From Imbricaverruca yamaguchii (lineage: Eukaryota; Arthropoda; Thecostraca; Neoverrucidae): DNA of 64,000 bases. Shown here in pieces: positions 46,380-59,395 of this stretch. The notes beneath the pieces are model-generated. The model was given only the letters and a program-made list of their open reading frames with translations. It was not told the origin of the DNA and ran no database searches. The position numbers were made by a program, and so were the translations under genes. The stretch lies in NCBI GenBank assembly GCA_034440575.1, contig JAOTOL010001557.1, positions 1,011,001 through 1,075,000 on the forward strand, read 5' to 3'. Within the stretch, counting starts at the first letter, position 1. Each line of letters begins with the position of its first letter.

Positions 46380-47510
46380 GCAGAGGGGCGGAGCAGACAG
46401 AGCCGGACGGAGTAGGCAGAGCCGGACAGAGGGACGGAGCAGACAGAGCCGGACAGAGGGGCTGAGAAGACAGAGCCGGACAGAGGGACGGAACATACAG
46501 AGCCGGACAGAGGGACGGAGCAGATAGAGCCGGACGGAGTAGGCAGAGCCTGACAGAGGGGCGGAGCAGACAGAGTCAGACAGAGTCAGACAGAGGGGCG
46601 GAGCAGACAGAGCCGGACAGAGGGACGGAGTAGGCAGAGCCGGACGGAGGGACGGAACATACAAAGCCGGACAGAGGGGCGGAGCAGACAGAGCCGGACG
46701 GAGTAGGCAGAGCCGGACGGAGGGATGGAACATACAGAGCCGGACAGAGGGACGGAGCAGACAGAGCCGGGCAGAGGGGCGGAGCAGACAGAGCCGGACA
46801 GAGGGGCGGAGCAGACAGAGCCGGACGGAGTAGGCAGAGCCGGACGGAGGGACGGAACATACAGAGCCGGACAGAGGGACGGAGCAGACAGAGCCGGGCA
46901 GAGGGGCGGAGAAGACAGAGCCGGACAGAGGGGCGGAGCAGACAGAGCCGGGCAGAGGGGCGGAGCAGACAGAGCCGGGCAGAGGGGCTGAGAAGACAGA
47001 GCCGGACAGAGGGGCTGAGAAGACAGAGCCCGGACAGAGGGACGGAACATACAGAGCCGGATAGAGGGACGGAGCAGACAGAGCCGGACGGAGTAGGCAG
47101 AGCCTGACAGAGGGGCGGAGCAGACAGAGTCAGACAGAGTCAGACAGAGGGGCGGAGCAGACAGAGCCGGGCAGAGGGGCGGAGCAGACAGAGCCGGACA
47201 GAGGGGCGGAGAAGACAGAGCCGGACAGAGGGACGGAACATACAGAGCCAGACAGAGGGGCGGAGCAGACAGAGCCGGACGGACGGAGCAGGCAGAGCCG
47301 GACAGAGGGGCGGAGCAGAGGAGCCGGACGAGCAGCAGAGCCGGACGGAGGGATGGAACATACAGAGCCGGACAGAGGGGCGGAGCAGACAGAGCCGGGC
47401 AGAGGGGCGGAGAAGACAGATCCGGACAGAGGGGCGGAGGAGACAGAGCCGGGCAGAGGGGCGGAGCAGACAGAGCCGGACGGAGTAGGCAGAGCCGGAC
47501 GGAATGGACG
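46380..47510. repeat. 27-bp minisatellite, about 40 copies, with higher-order structure
   Basis: The unit CAGAGCCGGACAGAGGGGCG followed by GAGCAGA is mixed with shorter units (GGAGTAGGCAGAGCCGGACG) and a GACGGAACATACAGAGCC variant. Longer blocks of mixed units recur, for example 46560-46740 resembles 47040-47170. 27 is a multiple of three and the unit lacks stops on the minus strand, which makes a 387-codon artefact frame. Confidence 0.97.
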
Positions 47511-47585
47511 GGGAAGCGTAGGACAACGGGGCGGGACAGACGCAGGCGATGCTCACAGATCAGGACACAAGAGGGAGGGATGGAC

Positions 47586-47588
47586 TTA

Positions 47589-47630
<42 letters not shown>

Positions 47631-47698
47631 TGTATGTATATATAAATATATGTATATATGTATGTATGTATACATATATATATATAAATATATGTGCA

Positions 47699-47752
<54 letters not shown>
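47586..47752. repeat. TA/TG microsatellite
   Basis: Long runs of TA at 47593-47628 and 47701-47746 with imperfect TATG sequence between them, directly after the 27-bp array. Confidence 0.97.
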
Positions 47753-50700
47753 GACAAGGCGGAAAACCGGACAGAATGGGCAGGACAGTTGAAGTAGGGA
47801 GTGGATAGAAATGACAGAGCAGATGCAGCATCAGACGACCTCAACACACTAAGCATAGATGAAATGGTCGAGAAAAATGTTAAGTGGAAACTATAGCTAT
47901 AATTACTAGTAAGCAAAACCAGAGGCTTTCGGAGAAGAAGCGGACAGTCACGGCAGATAGCAAGCATGCCGCTAAGTCTAGCACGTAGCGATTAAGTCTG
48001 GCATCAGATGCCATACTTAGTTTATGATCTCAACTGCGAGCTGAAGGATCAACATAAATGCGAGCTGAAAGACTTTATTCGTGGCGGACCGCTCCGGCTG
48101 CGACCACAGCCCCGGGCACCGGACAGGTTATCCACGGGACGCGGGGAGGTTCAAATTGCGTTGCCTTGTCTCATCATGCAAATCGGCTAAAGGATACAGA
48201 TCGAATAATGGTACTGTCACCTTGACCAAGTTGGTCAAACGACTAGAAGCGCAAATCTTGAATGCTTGTTGACCAAGGATGACTGCCACTGAAGATGAAG
48301 TCGTAGACATGTCATTGGAAGTCCACAGTCCCGATGAATATGTTTATAGCGAAAGCCAGCTTTAGCTCAAGAAGGTGGAATAAACTGGCATGGAAAGAAA
48401 GACCACTGTAACTTATTCGTACCCCCTCCCCCGAAACAAACAAAAAATATCAGAAACCCATCTGGCAATTAATTCGCAATGGTCGGTACCTTAGAGAGCA
48501 GATACGATCGGCCTGTCAGCATCTCATAAAATCGTACGTTCGCTGGTATGATCAGAAATGGGCTGATGGAACTGTAATAATGCACTCCTTGCTGTGGCAG
48601 TCTAAGATGTCCCACCCTCCGCACGGCCCATGAGCCGTGAGATACTTAAGTATAGCATCAGTCATGGGTGGGGACCACCCGGGTGAAGATCCTAGCCCAT
48701 AGTCCATTGTCCCACACTGACCCATAATGCATTGTCGACCTTCAAGTCAGAGGACAGATATCCACCAGCGTCGTGAATTCTGATTGAGCACTCGCGTGCG
48801 GCGTGTGAATGACTATGGATATTTCATCCCAGGGTAGGAAAGAAAGCAGCCGAGCGTGACGAGCAATGTCACCACGCTATGACCTGTCACGTTCCGGCCT
48901 CGGCTGCGTCAGCTGACTGGATTCAGGCGACTATTCGGTGTCAGCCGAGTGGATCCAGTTATTTCTAGCTCTGTTAACTGAATGCATCCAGATACCCAGC
49001 TATGCTGACGGACTAGATCCAGCGACTTTCAGCGGCTAACATACTGGATCCGGATGCCGCCATATGTGTACGCTGACTGTACCCATGTAATTACAGCTGT
49101 GAGCTGACTAGATTCAAGTATAATCGGTCAAGTCAGCTGGCTCCAGCCGATTATTTCTAGCTGCAATGGCTTTACTGGACTCAATTACTCTCAGCTGTGC
49201 GCAGGGTACTCGTGATTTTCGTGAGATGACTGCAAAAATGTTTCCAAAGTTCGAGTGTGAAACAAAAATTGGCGAAAGAAGCACATACGAAATGGGTTCC
49301 GATACATCCGAACACGATTTGAAACTACTAGTGGAGTTTCCCGGTCTCTCCGATAATTTCGGATAATGTTTTTGTGTGACCCAGCCCTGGTTTATTGATG
49401 GTGCTGTTCTACACATCCCCATTGACACTATGTTGAATTTATGCAAACCAGGTGTGCTCAGCTACTCATAGGTGGTGCTCAAATATCACCTGTTAGCAAT
49501 AAAACTTCACCTATGTCTGGAATAACTATCCAAGCACGTAGTGGAGACCCATAAGAAGATGCAATAATTACACACGAAAATCATCTCCGATAAGTGCAAC
49601 TCCTTAGTTGCACGTTTGGATACATCGGCGGATTAAGGTAGGCAGTAACAATTTCCCAATAATATTGCACCACTTCGAATGCGTCCTTTTCTACCATGTT
49701 CTGCAGCTGCAAAGCTGCACAATTTCGCAGGTTTTGAGCTGATCAGCGGCAGCTATAGCTGAACCGCGACAACGTTTTGCAGGTATTTCTGCAAGGGAAG
49801 CAGATGTTCTTTGGACTACAAGAAACTGGTAAAACATTGACAAGCATCTTCCGAGAAGCCCAAATTGGTGTTCGTATCATCACCATTAGTGAATACCGTT
49901 ACACACAGTACCACTCAACGAAGACTACCTTCCAGCCATGATGCAAGATAATCTCCCTGGAGAGGCTATGCACTCATCACTACTGGCCGGCGGTCCAGTG
50001 TGGCCTGCACACGGTTGGCGAGCGTGAGGGAGCAGACAGGCACCTCTGGTCGCCACACGACGCCGGTACTCCCTGCGCGGCGGACGGGGTGGTCAGCTGA
50101 CTGTCTGCTGGAGGCAGACAGTGCGCGCTGACCGCCTGCTCGCTGCAGGGGCGGCGGCGCGGCGGCGGCGCGGCGGCGGGTATTTCTGTACCTGCAGGCT
50201 GGACGAGTCCGACACGCGACACACTGCGAGACCGACTGGTGCCCCGGCCACCGGGCCGCCGACGCCGACAGCCGAACGTGCCCGGCTGTGCGCCTGCGCG
50301 GCGTCTAGCGTTACCTGACCAAACCCGGCGCGGGTGCGCCCGGGCGGCCGGCGCGGGGGGCTGCCGCGGCCGTTCGCACGGCGCGCGCCCGCTCGCAGAA
50401 GCTGCCCGGATCTGCGCGGGAGGCGGTCCGACCCGCGCACCACCACGCGTCATGGTGCACATGCACAGGTGCCCAGTGTTGGTGCATTCAGGTGTAGAGT
50501 CTGCAATACTGCATGCATTGCAACCGTAATGCTGGTTTTCTCTTCTTATGTCGTTTTACTTGGTTCGCGGCACCAAGTTTGTTAGAATGTGCTTGTGCTC
50601 GTCTTAAAGGGCAGCTCACAAGTATTGTTCGAAGCCAGTACGAAGTATCGATATGAAACTGCAAAATGGTGGTGTTTGCTTACATTTTACCCGGTGATGG

Positions 50701-53572
50701 AACAAAAATAATCCTTCCGATGATATAACTGACAATTATATGAAGCACGCCCATGACCTCTGATCTCAAATGCGCGATGGCAAGACTCAGAACTGGCTAA
50801 TTTTTGTCATCTTTTTCTTTCTTGTTTCCAACTGTCACCTTAAACTAGCAGCCGTCGGGAACTGATATCGGGATTCAACTCCCTATCCTTCTCCCACCAA
50901 AATAACTTGCAGGTCATTATATTCAGAGACACAATATATGTGCATGACATATACGAAAAACTTCATTTATTTACGCTTGACGCACGACCATGTCAACTAT
51001 CGTGATGGATGCGGAAAGGAATAATACATGCATGGAAGCGTGCAAACATGCATGCATGTATACATGCATATACACCTACATGTATGCATGCCTACATATA
51101 CATCGGTCAGAAAATTTTGCTGCTATGCTTCGCATCTTAAAGCTTCACCATATCACGGCTGAGGACGAAAGTGCCCTCTGCCCTGTGGTTCTTTGTGTGT
51201 TTGGAACGCTTGGAGCGATCACCATAAAAAGTTATCTGATAAATACCGTCTACGCAAAGGGCGCCAACGTTTGAACTCTCTTTCTCCCCATGCCACTCTC
51301 TTTCTCTCTATCTCCCTCTATCTCTCTCTCCCTCTCCATTTTTTCGTCTCTCTGTCTGTCTTTCTGACACTCTATCTGTCCCCTTGTGCATCTGTCTCCC
51401 TGCTTCTCTATATTTCTGTCTCTGTCCCACTGCATATATTTTCCGCACTGTATTTTCGTCTCCATTGTATATTTTGTGTGCTATTGACTTGTGTAATTGG
51501 CTACTATCGAAGCATCTAATTGCTACTCGGAAATTTGAGCGGGAGTTTTGGCATCTCGGAGCAGTTATTTAGGTACGATTTTATCAAGAATGGCATCAGT
51601 GGAAGGCTTTTGGCAGAACATCATTATTTCAGTTGTTCATTGAACTCCCAAATTCGGTCTGTGTGCATATCGCTTTGTGAGGAAAACACTCATCGTGATG
51701 TCCCTGACACCGCCTCTGAATACAATTTTTATGAAGAATGTGTTCTCTTCAAAACATTCCATCTGAGGAATGGACTTAGGATGATAGGATAGGAATATGG
51801 ATGGATGGGGAAGGGACATGGAGGAATATGATAGGATAGGAAGTGCCTCTCCTTCCCATTATGCTGATTCTGCCATTGCCAAAGTGTGCTATTGATGTGT
51901 GAACTGTCTCTTAAGTCTGAAATATTCTGACTGATGACTGAAAACTGTTGGCAAATAAGCAAAAACAAACAAACAAACAAATGGTTAAACTATCCTAACA
52001 TAATTTGTCGATATTATATGCCCTGTATTCGCGTATGATTTTTTGTCTCGAAATAGTTGTGCTCTTACCTCAGCCTAAATATATTTGCACTTGCTGCATA
52101 CGGCGTCTGATTTCTCAAAATCGGTTGTGAAATCCAAAAGCAGTGGGGTTCGGGAAATTTTCGCATTTCATCCCCTCCCCTCTCCCTTTTCTAACTCTTG
52201 CATCTCAGCGTCCGCCAAATTTTCCACATTTTGTTTGATGTAAATGTGCAACACGGCACAGGGAATCCGTTGTCGTATCCCGCAAAAAATCTGGCACCTG
52301 GTTTGCGATATCTCGCAAGGAGATGATGCACTATGTGTCGCCACCACCCGCAATAAGGTCAGCATGCATTATCTGCAACCGTCGCTTTGAAATCACCAAT
52401 GTACTTCAACAAAGAAAACGTCTGTTTAAGAAAATGCTTATGTAATGAGTTGTCACAAAGGTTGACACTAAGCTGATGTTGATTTCGTTTCCGAACTAAA
52501 ATTAATACTTTGGTGCTCCCAAGCATATTTAGCAGCACTTATTTGTAGAGTCGTAGACAAACGCAAATGTGGCGAATAAAATGAACGAAGCTTGAGGCCA
52601 TTCATGTTCTTGGTACAGTATTCAAATGCATTTTCGGTTGGACGTCGTAAGGAAATAAAGAACTTTGATTTTGGCTCTCCGAGATGCAAACAGAATGCGA
52701 GTCATGCATGCTCCACCTTTATCCAATAGTATTATACTCTGAGTGTAGCTCTGTATAGTAAGGTGTAGCTTTGTACAGTTAGCTAAACCCTGCACAGACT
52801 CTTAGGTGATGTGACAGTATTCTCTGCATTCGATTTATTGTAGGTCTCTTGGAGGAAATCGGTGTGGGCCCGATAAAGACTGAATGAAAGATCCGATTGG
52901 TTATGTAGTTGTGCACCCGATAAGGGCCATTTTCAATCAAATTTTCAAATTTACAGACACTGTCCGGTTATGTATGTACCTTCAACATCTGGTAAATTTA
53001 AAATTTCCTCGAGGACATGTTTCGCTCAGCTCAATTGGCGGTGTGTGATGAACGCATGCATTGGAAAACCGATAATATTTTTAGATTGGATCAAATCTGG
53101 GATACATTTAACACTTTTCAGCCATTTACGACTCAGCTATGCAATTGCTTAGTATCTGCAACCAAGAGTGCAAGGGCAATTTTGGCATTGGTAGTGCCCG
53201 AACTGACACTAAGTGCCTCCCGCTTATGTGCATCGTCATAACGCAGACGTTAGCATTTTCAGAGATGGAGCATTTACCATGTCAGTCTTAATTGCTCGCA
53301 CATTGTAGCGCATGTCTCCAATAGTTCACCCGAATGTAACGGCAATTTCTTATTTTAATGAACTTTGAACGACAAAGGCTTTAGTAGGCTCCCCACGTGC
53401 ATTCACCACTCACTGTAAAGGGCCGAATTAAAGGCTTCCTCAGCGTCAAGGTCCTTCTCTCCACTCCCATATTCTCCTCGCAAGTTTTTCCTGGTCTCAT
53501 GCCTAATCGCCTTGGCAGGAGCGACCCCGACGTCGGCCGGAAACAAGGTCACACGAACACCTTCACCTGGCG
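47753..53572. other. Intergenic or intronic region without supported gene
   Basis: It contains diverged units of about 30-50 bp with CTGA-TGGATCCAG (48900-49180), a very GC-rich stretch (50000-50460) with GGC repeats, and a CT-rich microsatellite-like stretch (51280-51430). A minus-strand frame at 53403-53540, reading RGEYGSGEKDLDAEEAFNSA, ends at a GTGAGT and could be an exon, but no acceptor could be chosen. Confidence 0.4.
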
Positions 53573-53714
53573 ATGACCCACATTGGCATGGCGGCGGCGC
53601 AGTCAAAGGTACGCAGCATGAGCGGGCTGCGTACTGGTGGTCGCCTGTCGTATGGTTACAAGACAGGACAGATTGACCCACATCATCCGCCACGACCCCT
53701 TGTGGCGAACCTGG
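53573..53714 (+). CDS. First recognised exon of an unidentified gene
   Basis: ATG at 53573 (or 53588). The peptide includes MSGLRTGGRLSYGYKTGQID and PHHPPRPLVANL. The donor is CTGG|GTAAGT (53715), a strong consensus, leaving phase 1. The next exon (53872) starts in the matching phase after a 157-bp intron. I do not recognise the protein. The start codon is not certain, because an acceptor-like GGCGCAG lies just inside (53611). Confidence 0.5.
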
Positions 53715-53871
53715 GTAAGTGTGGCTTACCGCCGTTTGTTCTTCCCAATGCGTGATCTATACCGGCTGGCATCGTGTGGAAATTACACAATGCAGCCTTT
53801 TCGTTGCCAGAAACTAGCAGCAGCGCTAACGGTGGGCGTTCTTCCACCGTCTGCTCTCCACCCCCTGCCAG

Positions 53872-54016
53872 ACGTCAGTTCCCTGTTACGGCACGTGCGT
53901 AGCTGGTCAGTGCGAATGGAGGCAAGTATGCCCGAGGCGCTGGAGCCTGGACGGTGTCAGTCTCCCAGACTAGACCAGGAGGCTGATCTCGTCCCAAAGC
54001 ACCAGACTCAGACTAG
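53872..54016 (+). CDS. Second exon of the unidentified gene
   Basis: The acceptor is cccctgccag (ends 53871) and the donor is ACTAG|GTGAGT (54017). The joined frame reads VANL-D-VSSLLRHVRSWSVR, then MEASMPEALEPGRCQSPRLD and QEADLVPKHQTQTR. It is a polar, probably disordered sequence. It ends in phase 2. Confidence 0.5.
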
Positions 54017-54057
54017 GTGAGTCTGGAAGCAGGGCGGAGTACGTAGTATCCTAGTTT

Positions 54058-54104
54058 ACATCCGACCTGACGGGCCCGACCTGACGGGCCCGACCTGACG
54101 GGCG
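54058..54104. repeat. Short tandem repeat of about 15 bp
   Basis: The unit CCGACCTGACGGGC occurs three times in a row. Confidence 0.9.
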
Positions 54105-54183
54105 AATGGGTCCGGTGGTGGGACGAGGCTATCGTTCGAGCCCGGGTCCGGCCAGGCGGGTCTGACAGCGGTGTCTGGTTCAG

Positions 54184-54490
54184 AGCCTGTGGTGTCGGCG
54201 TCTGAACCGAGCCGAGTAGGGCAGGAAGGTCCTGACGGCACGGCCACGCCGGAGCCGGCGCCGGCCGCCATGGATGACGGCACGCTGCCACGGCCCACGC
54301 GGCTGCCGGCCGACGTCGGTCACAGTCAGCCGCGCTACGGCGCGCCGCCGCCGCTGCTATTGGCAGCCCGTCTCCCGGCCCGCGCCAGCAGGTCCAGGTC
54401 ACGTGGTGACGTCAGCGACGGCCCACTATCAGAGACCTCCACGGACGATCCACGCGGTGCTCAGCCCAATCCAAGGAGCGAACTACGAGT
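54184..54490 (+). CDS. Possible further exon of the unidentified gene
   Basis: The open frame after acceptor gtctggttcag reads EPVVSASEPSRVGQEGPDGT, then ATPEPAPAAMDD and RASRSRSRGDVSDGPLSETS. It is rich in Pro, Ser and Arg. Its entry phase (1) does not fit the phase-2 donor at 54017, so either a small exon is missing or this is not coding. No confident donor was found, and the frame stays open to 54731. Confidence 0.3.
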
Positions 54491-54734
54491 GATTTTGATT
54501 GTGTTTGGTCTTGGGTCGTCGCCAGACGTCCCAGGACGTTGGACCAGACGTCGCGGGGGATGGGTCGCCGGACGGAGGGGTTGGACCGCTGAAGGAAGGG
54601 GCCACCGAGAGAAAGGCCTGGGCCGGTGTGACGGTGACCTGATCAGGCTGCCACGGGACGCGGCAGTCAGACTCCGCATGGTTGGCTGCAAAAGTCAGCC
54701 AGACACAGTGCACGTGTCAGGCGAAGTGTGAAGT

Positions 54735-57095
54735 GATCCTTACTGTTGATGTGCCGGGCGATGTGCGGAGTGAGTTTGACTGGCGATATTTCGGGGAGCG
54801 GGCCAGTGTCCAAGGTAACCATTTTTCTTGAAATGCTGGAAGAAATTGACGAACCGAAAAAGCGGGTCGTAGACAGGGGCCACTGCATTTCACAATCTTC
54901 TCATATTCTTCCACATAAAAAATAGTCTGGCGTTCGACTTGAAAGAGATTACTGTTTAGTGATCATTGCCATCTTCGCATCACTGATGGGAGTCTTTCAT
55001 GGCACTTGCATCAGAAAGGGCAAAAGTAATATAGAGCGCGATCTTCCCGAACCTATTTGGAACGTTTGCTATCATCTCCGGTGCTACAGACTGGAAAAGA
55101 GAGGGGGAGGGGGACATAATCGTTTTGGGTCCATTTTTCACGCAATCCCACAGACACATTGTTCAATTTCACGACATTTTTGGTCACGTCTCCTCCCCTG
55201 CGCCCCTTTGACACCGTCCATGTTCGTTGGCACAGCAAGACTGGTGATTTCCAGCTTATGATGGGTCGCCGCACACCACGACACGTCGGCGACTGGTGTG
55301 ACGTCATTGTTTGGGTGTGACGGTCCGGCGTGTACACCGTCGGGACTCGTTCTCCGTGACTAGGCCTCACGTGCTCACTGACTGCGATGGCTCACGCTCT
55401 CAGGTTTGTCCCGTTTGTCCACATTGTTTGATGGACCTTGCCTGTGGGGCTTTCCATGACATATCACGAAGGCACCCTGCCAATTTGATATCATATTTAA
55501 TCTCATATTTTATGAAAACAAGTGTAGGGTTCCACGGAACCCAGAATCTATTTCTGTGAGTCTTACGTCAATCAGGCCGAGGGTTAATGAGATATGGGTC
55601 ATCAAACTCTTGATGTCATGTCATGCATCCTTTTGCAGAACATAATATAAATCAGGTTTATATTAACCGAAAAACAAAAAACAAAAAAAAATATTTTGTT
55701 GTATCAGTGCTTAACCCTTTGATACCATGAGCTTCCGTCAAGGTCACAATCTCAAACAATTATATTTTTTTCCAGGTCAAAACTTTGTCCGTGCCCATTG
55801 CTTATCAGAATATGAAACCCAAAATCGCTTCATGACCGCTGTTACAAGTAATCCCTCTCAAAATCCGGTGTTATAAATGCGTGAGATATCCTATTGTATG
55901 GCACAGTGAAGCCTGGTGTCTGGTAAAATATGTAGTAAATGTCACAGCAAAAATTATCTCAGACAGCCCGGCACGGCTACAGAATTCGCAAGGCATTTAT
56001 AACTAATATTAAGAAACAATACAGTGGCAATCGATGTTCCTACCTTGTCTACGGGCATAAATAGGCACAGTGAGTCGATAGCCAGCAATGTCTAGTGCGG
56101 TGCTAGCATGCAGCATATATCTTTGCACTATCTCTTTTTTAGACTCCGACATCATTCTGTACAGAACGACAAGCCTGGAAACGTGACCCTATGTTGACCG
56201 TGAGAGGGGCGATCATGCGATATAAATGGAATTATGCTTATGATTTGCGATGCAACCACATCGGAACAAAGAGTTTCTCTTGACCCTCTATATAGCACCG
56301 AATCTGTGAAATAGCCAATAATTATCAATATAAATGCGGGTATTTTGGACATGCCCCGTGTGCGGAGTGTAACCAGCCGTTCCGGCCCGTGTCTCCCCAC
56401 GAATGTCGTCTGACGAAAGATGGTAAATATTGTTCCATGCTAATTTGCGATTTGGAGTTTTGTTATTTCGGAACAATTACAAGGGAATTAAGTAAATAAA
56501 ACAAACATTCGCAGATATTGCCACTGAAGCACATTATCACCTGTAATGCCCTGCAAATATTGCGGGCAATTACTGTTAACACGGCATCGCATTCAAAACC
56601 ACTATTTCTATGATATTCCAACACCGGAAACGTCGCATACTAAAACACAATCGTCCATTAAAGCATATTACGAGCACGGTGAACACAAATATTGGAAACA
56701 ACGAAAGCTCCTGGGGTAGTTCTTATGCCCTTTAATTTTCCACCCTTAAGCCTCATTCCCACCCCGTCTCCAGTCCCTCTACATCTTTGACGCCGCTCTG
56801 GCAAGCAGTCTGTCTCGCCTCCGCCATGCCCCAATGCAGTGTGTACCTCGTTACGTTTTGTATCCCAATGCAATGTGTACCCCGTTGCGGTTTGTACCCA
56901 GTACAAGATGTAGGTATCTGGCACAGTATGTTTTCTAGTACATGTGTGCACCAACGCAGTACCGTGCACTATCTATATATCTCAGTACAGTATGTACCAC
57001 CAGGCCTCTGCACGGTATGCACCCTAGTAAGGTTTGATGTACCCCGTCCGGTGTTAGGTATGCAGTAGTTATCTCGGTACAGCCCTGGTCAGCAA
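54735..57095. other. Region without recognised feature
   Basis: AT-rich sequence with short open frames only. GT/AC-rich sequence leads into the minisatellite from about 56790, where diverged TGTACCCCGTTGCGG-like units already appear. Confidence 0.45.
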
Positions 57096-57101
57096 CTAAC
57101 A

Positions 57102-58620
57102 GCGCGGTTGTGTGTACCCCGATACAGTACAGTAGGTTCCCCAGTACAGCCATTGTCAGCCACCGACACAGCGCGGTTGTGTATACCCCGGTACAGTACA
57201 GTAGGTTCCCAAGTACAGCCATTGTCAGCCACCCACACAGCGCGGTTGTGTGTACCCCGGTACAGTGCAGTAGGTTCCCCAGTACAGCCAGTGTCAGCCA
57301 CCGACACAGCGCGGTTGTGTGTACCCCGGTACAGTACAGTAGGTTCTCCAGTACAGCCATTGTCAGCCACCCACACAGCGCGGTTGTGTGTACCCCGGTA
57401 CAGTACAGTAGGTTCCCAAGTACAGCCATTGTCAGCCACCCACACAGCGCGGTTGTGTGTACCCCGGTACAGTACAGTAGGTTCCCCAGTACAGCCATTG
57501 TCAGTGGCTGACCAGCGTGGTTGTGTGTACCCCGGTACAGTACAGTAGGTTCCCAAGTACAGCCATTGTCAGTGGCTGACACAGCGCGGTTGTGTGTACC
57601 CCGGTACAGTACAGTAGGTTCCCCAGTACAGCCATTGTCAGTGGCTGACCAGCGCGGTTGTGTGTACCCCGGTACAGTACAGTAGGTTCCCCAGTACAGC
57701 CATTGTCAGTGGCTGACCAGCGCGGTTGTGTATACCCCGGTACAGTACAGTAGGTTCCCAAGTACAGCCAGTGTCAGCCACCGACACAGCGCGGTTGTGT
57801 GTACCCCGGTACAGTACAGTAGGTTCCCCAGTACAGCCAGTGTCAGCCACCGACACAGCGCGGTTGTGTGTACCCCGGTACAGTGCAGTAGGTTCCCCAG
57901 TACAGCCATTGTACCGACACAGCGCGGTTGTGTGTACCCCGGTACAGTACAGTAGGTTCCCCAGTACAGCCATTGTCAGTGGCTGACCAGCGCGGTTGTG
58001 TGTACCCCGGTACAGTACAGTAGGTTCCCCAGTACAGCCATTGTCAGTGGCTGACCAGCGCAGTTGTGTGTACCCCGGTACAGTACAGTAGGTTCCCCAG
58101 TACAGCCATTGTCAGTGGCTGACCAGCGCGGTTGTGTGTACCCCGGTACAGTACAGTAGGTTCCCAAGTACAGCCATTGTCAGCCGCCCACACAGCGCAG
58201 TTGTGTGTACCCCGGTACAGTGCAGTAGGTTCCCCAGTACAGCCATTGTCAGCCGCCCACACAGCGCGGTTGTGTGTACCCCGGTACAGTACAGTAGGTT
58301 CCCCAGTACAGCCATTGTCAGTGGCTGACCAGCGCGGTTGTGTGTACCCCGGTACAGTACAGTAGGTTCCCCAGTACAGCCAGTGTCAGCCACCGACACA
58401 GCGCGGTTGTGTGTGCCCCGGTACAGTACAGTAGGTTCCCCAGTACAGCCATTGTCAGTGGCTGACCAGCGCGGTTGTGTGTACCCCGGTACAGTACAGT
58501 AGGTTCCCCAGTACAGCCAGTGTCAGCCACCGACACAGCGCGGTTGTGTGTGCCCCGGTACAGTACGGTAGGTTCCCAGTACAGCCATTGTCAGTGGCTG
58601 ACCAGCGCGGTTGTGTGGGT
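57102..58620. repeat. Minisatellite of 67-69 bp, about 22 copies, with two hairpin motifs per unit
   Basis: The unit runs GCGCGGTTGTGTGTACCCCG, GTACAGTACAGTAGGTTCCC, CAGTACAGCCATTGTCAG and a short variable end. Units ending GTCAGCCACCGACACA (69 bp) alternate in blocks with units ending GTCAGTGGCTGACCA. GTACCCCGGTAC is a palindrome with a 2-nt centre. Open frames of 23-aa periodicity exist in several frames and are not genes. Confidence 0.97.
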
Positions 58621-58862
58621 GCTGCGACGGCTGCCGGCAGATCCCATCGTTACGCAGCTCAGGTAGCGACTAATGAGCGGCTCGCTCTCTGAGTGACAGC
58701 GGGCCGGGCCGATGCCACCGCTGCAGCGTGGGAACGCGCCGAGGTCACGCCGGCACACTGCATGTCAACCCGGCGCGCCGCTGTTGCACGTGAGCGTCAT
58801 CTCAAAACGTCATCTGGCGCGTGAGATGGGTCATGAGAACGGCGCCGAGCCGGTTTTCCTCA

Positions 58863-59395
58863 TGTGACCTCTACAGTCTGCAGGGAGGTCAGTTGTACAG
58901 GTACGGATCACATGGTCTGCCTCATGCGGCCTCTACAGACTGCAGAGAGGTCAGTTGTGCGTGTGCGGATCACATAGACCTCCTCTTCGGTCTGCAGGGA
59001 GGTCAATTACACAGGTACGGATCACGTGGTCTGCCTCATGCGGCCTCTACAGTCTGCAGAGGTCAGTTGTATGTGTGCGGATCACATGGACCTCCCCTTC
59101 AAGCTACAGAAAGGTCAGTTATGCAGATGCATCTCACATGGTCCTCCTCTTCACTCTGCAGATGGGTATGTTGTGCAGATGTCGTTCGGGTCATCCAGTC
59201 CTCTTCAGTCTGCAGCAAGGCCTGCTGTACAGGCGCGGGCCACGTAGTCCCTCTGCAGTCTGCAGGGGAGGTATGTTGTGCAGGTGCCGTTCAGGCCACG
59301 TTCAGGTCTTCAATCTGCAGGTCTTTTGCACAGGTGCCGATTACATGGTCCGCATCTTCAGTCTGCAGGGAGGTTTGTTGCACAAGTACAGGTCA
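58863..59395. repeat. Diverged tandem repeat of about 60 bp, about 9 copies
   Basis: Units share CAGTCTGCAGGGAGGTCAGT, TGTACAGGTACGGATCACAT and GGTCTGCCTC. They become shorter and more diverged toward the right end. Confidence 0.9.

Noticed and set aside
46586..47749. Minus-strand 387-codon open frame
   Set aside because: It runs through the 27-bp array and a TA microsatellite. The protein is a 9-residue repeat plus Tyr-Ile runs.
57089..58536. Multiple open frames of 60-215 codons on both strands
   Set aside because: They have the 23-codon periodicity of the 69-bp minisatellite and no conserved protein features.
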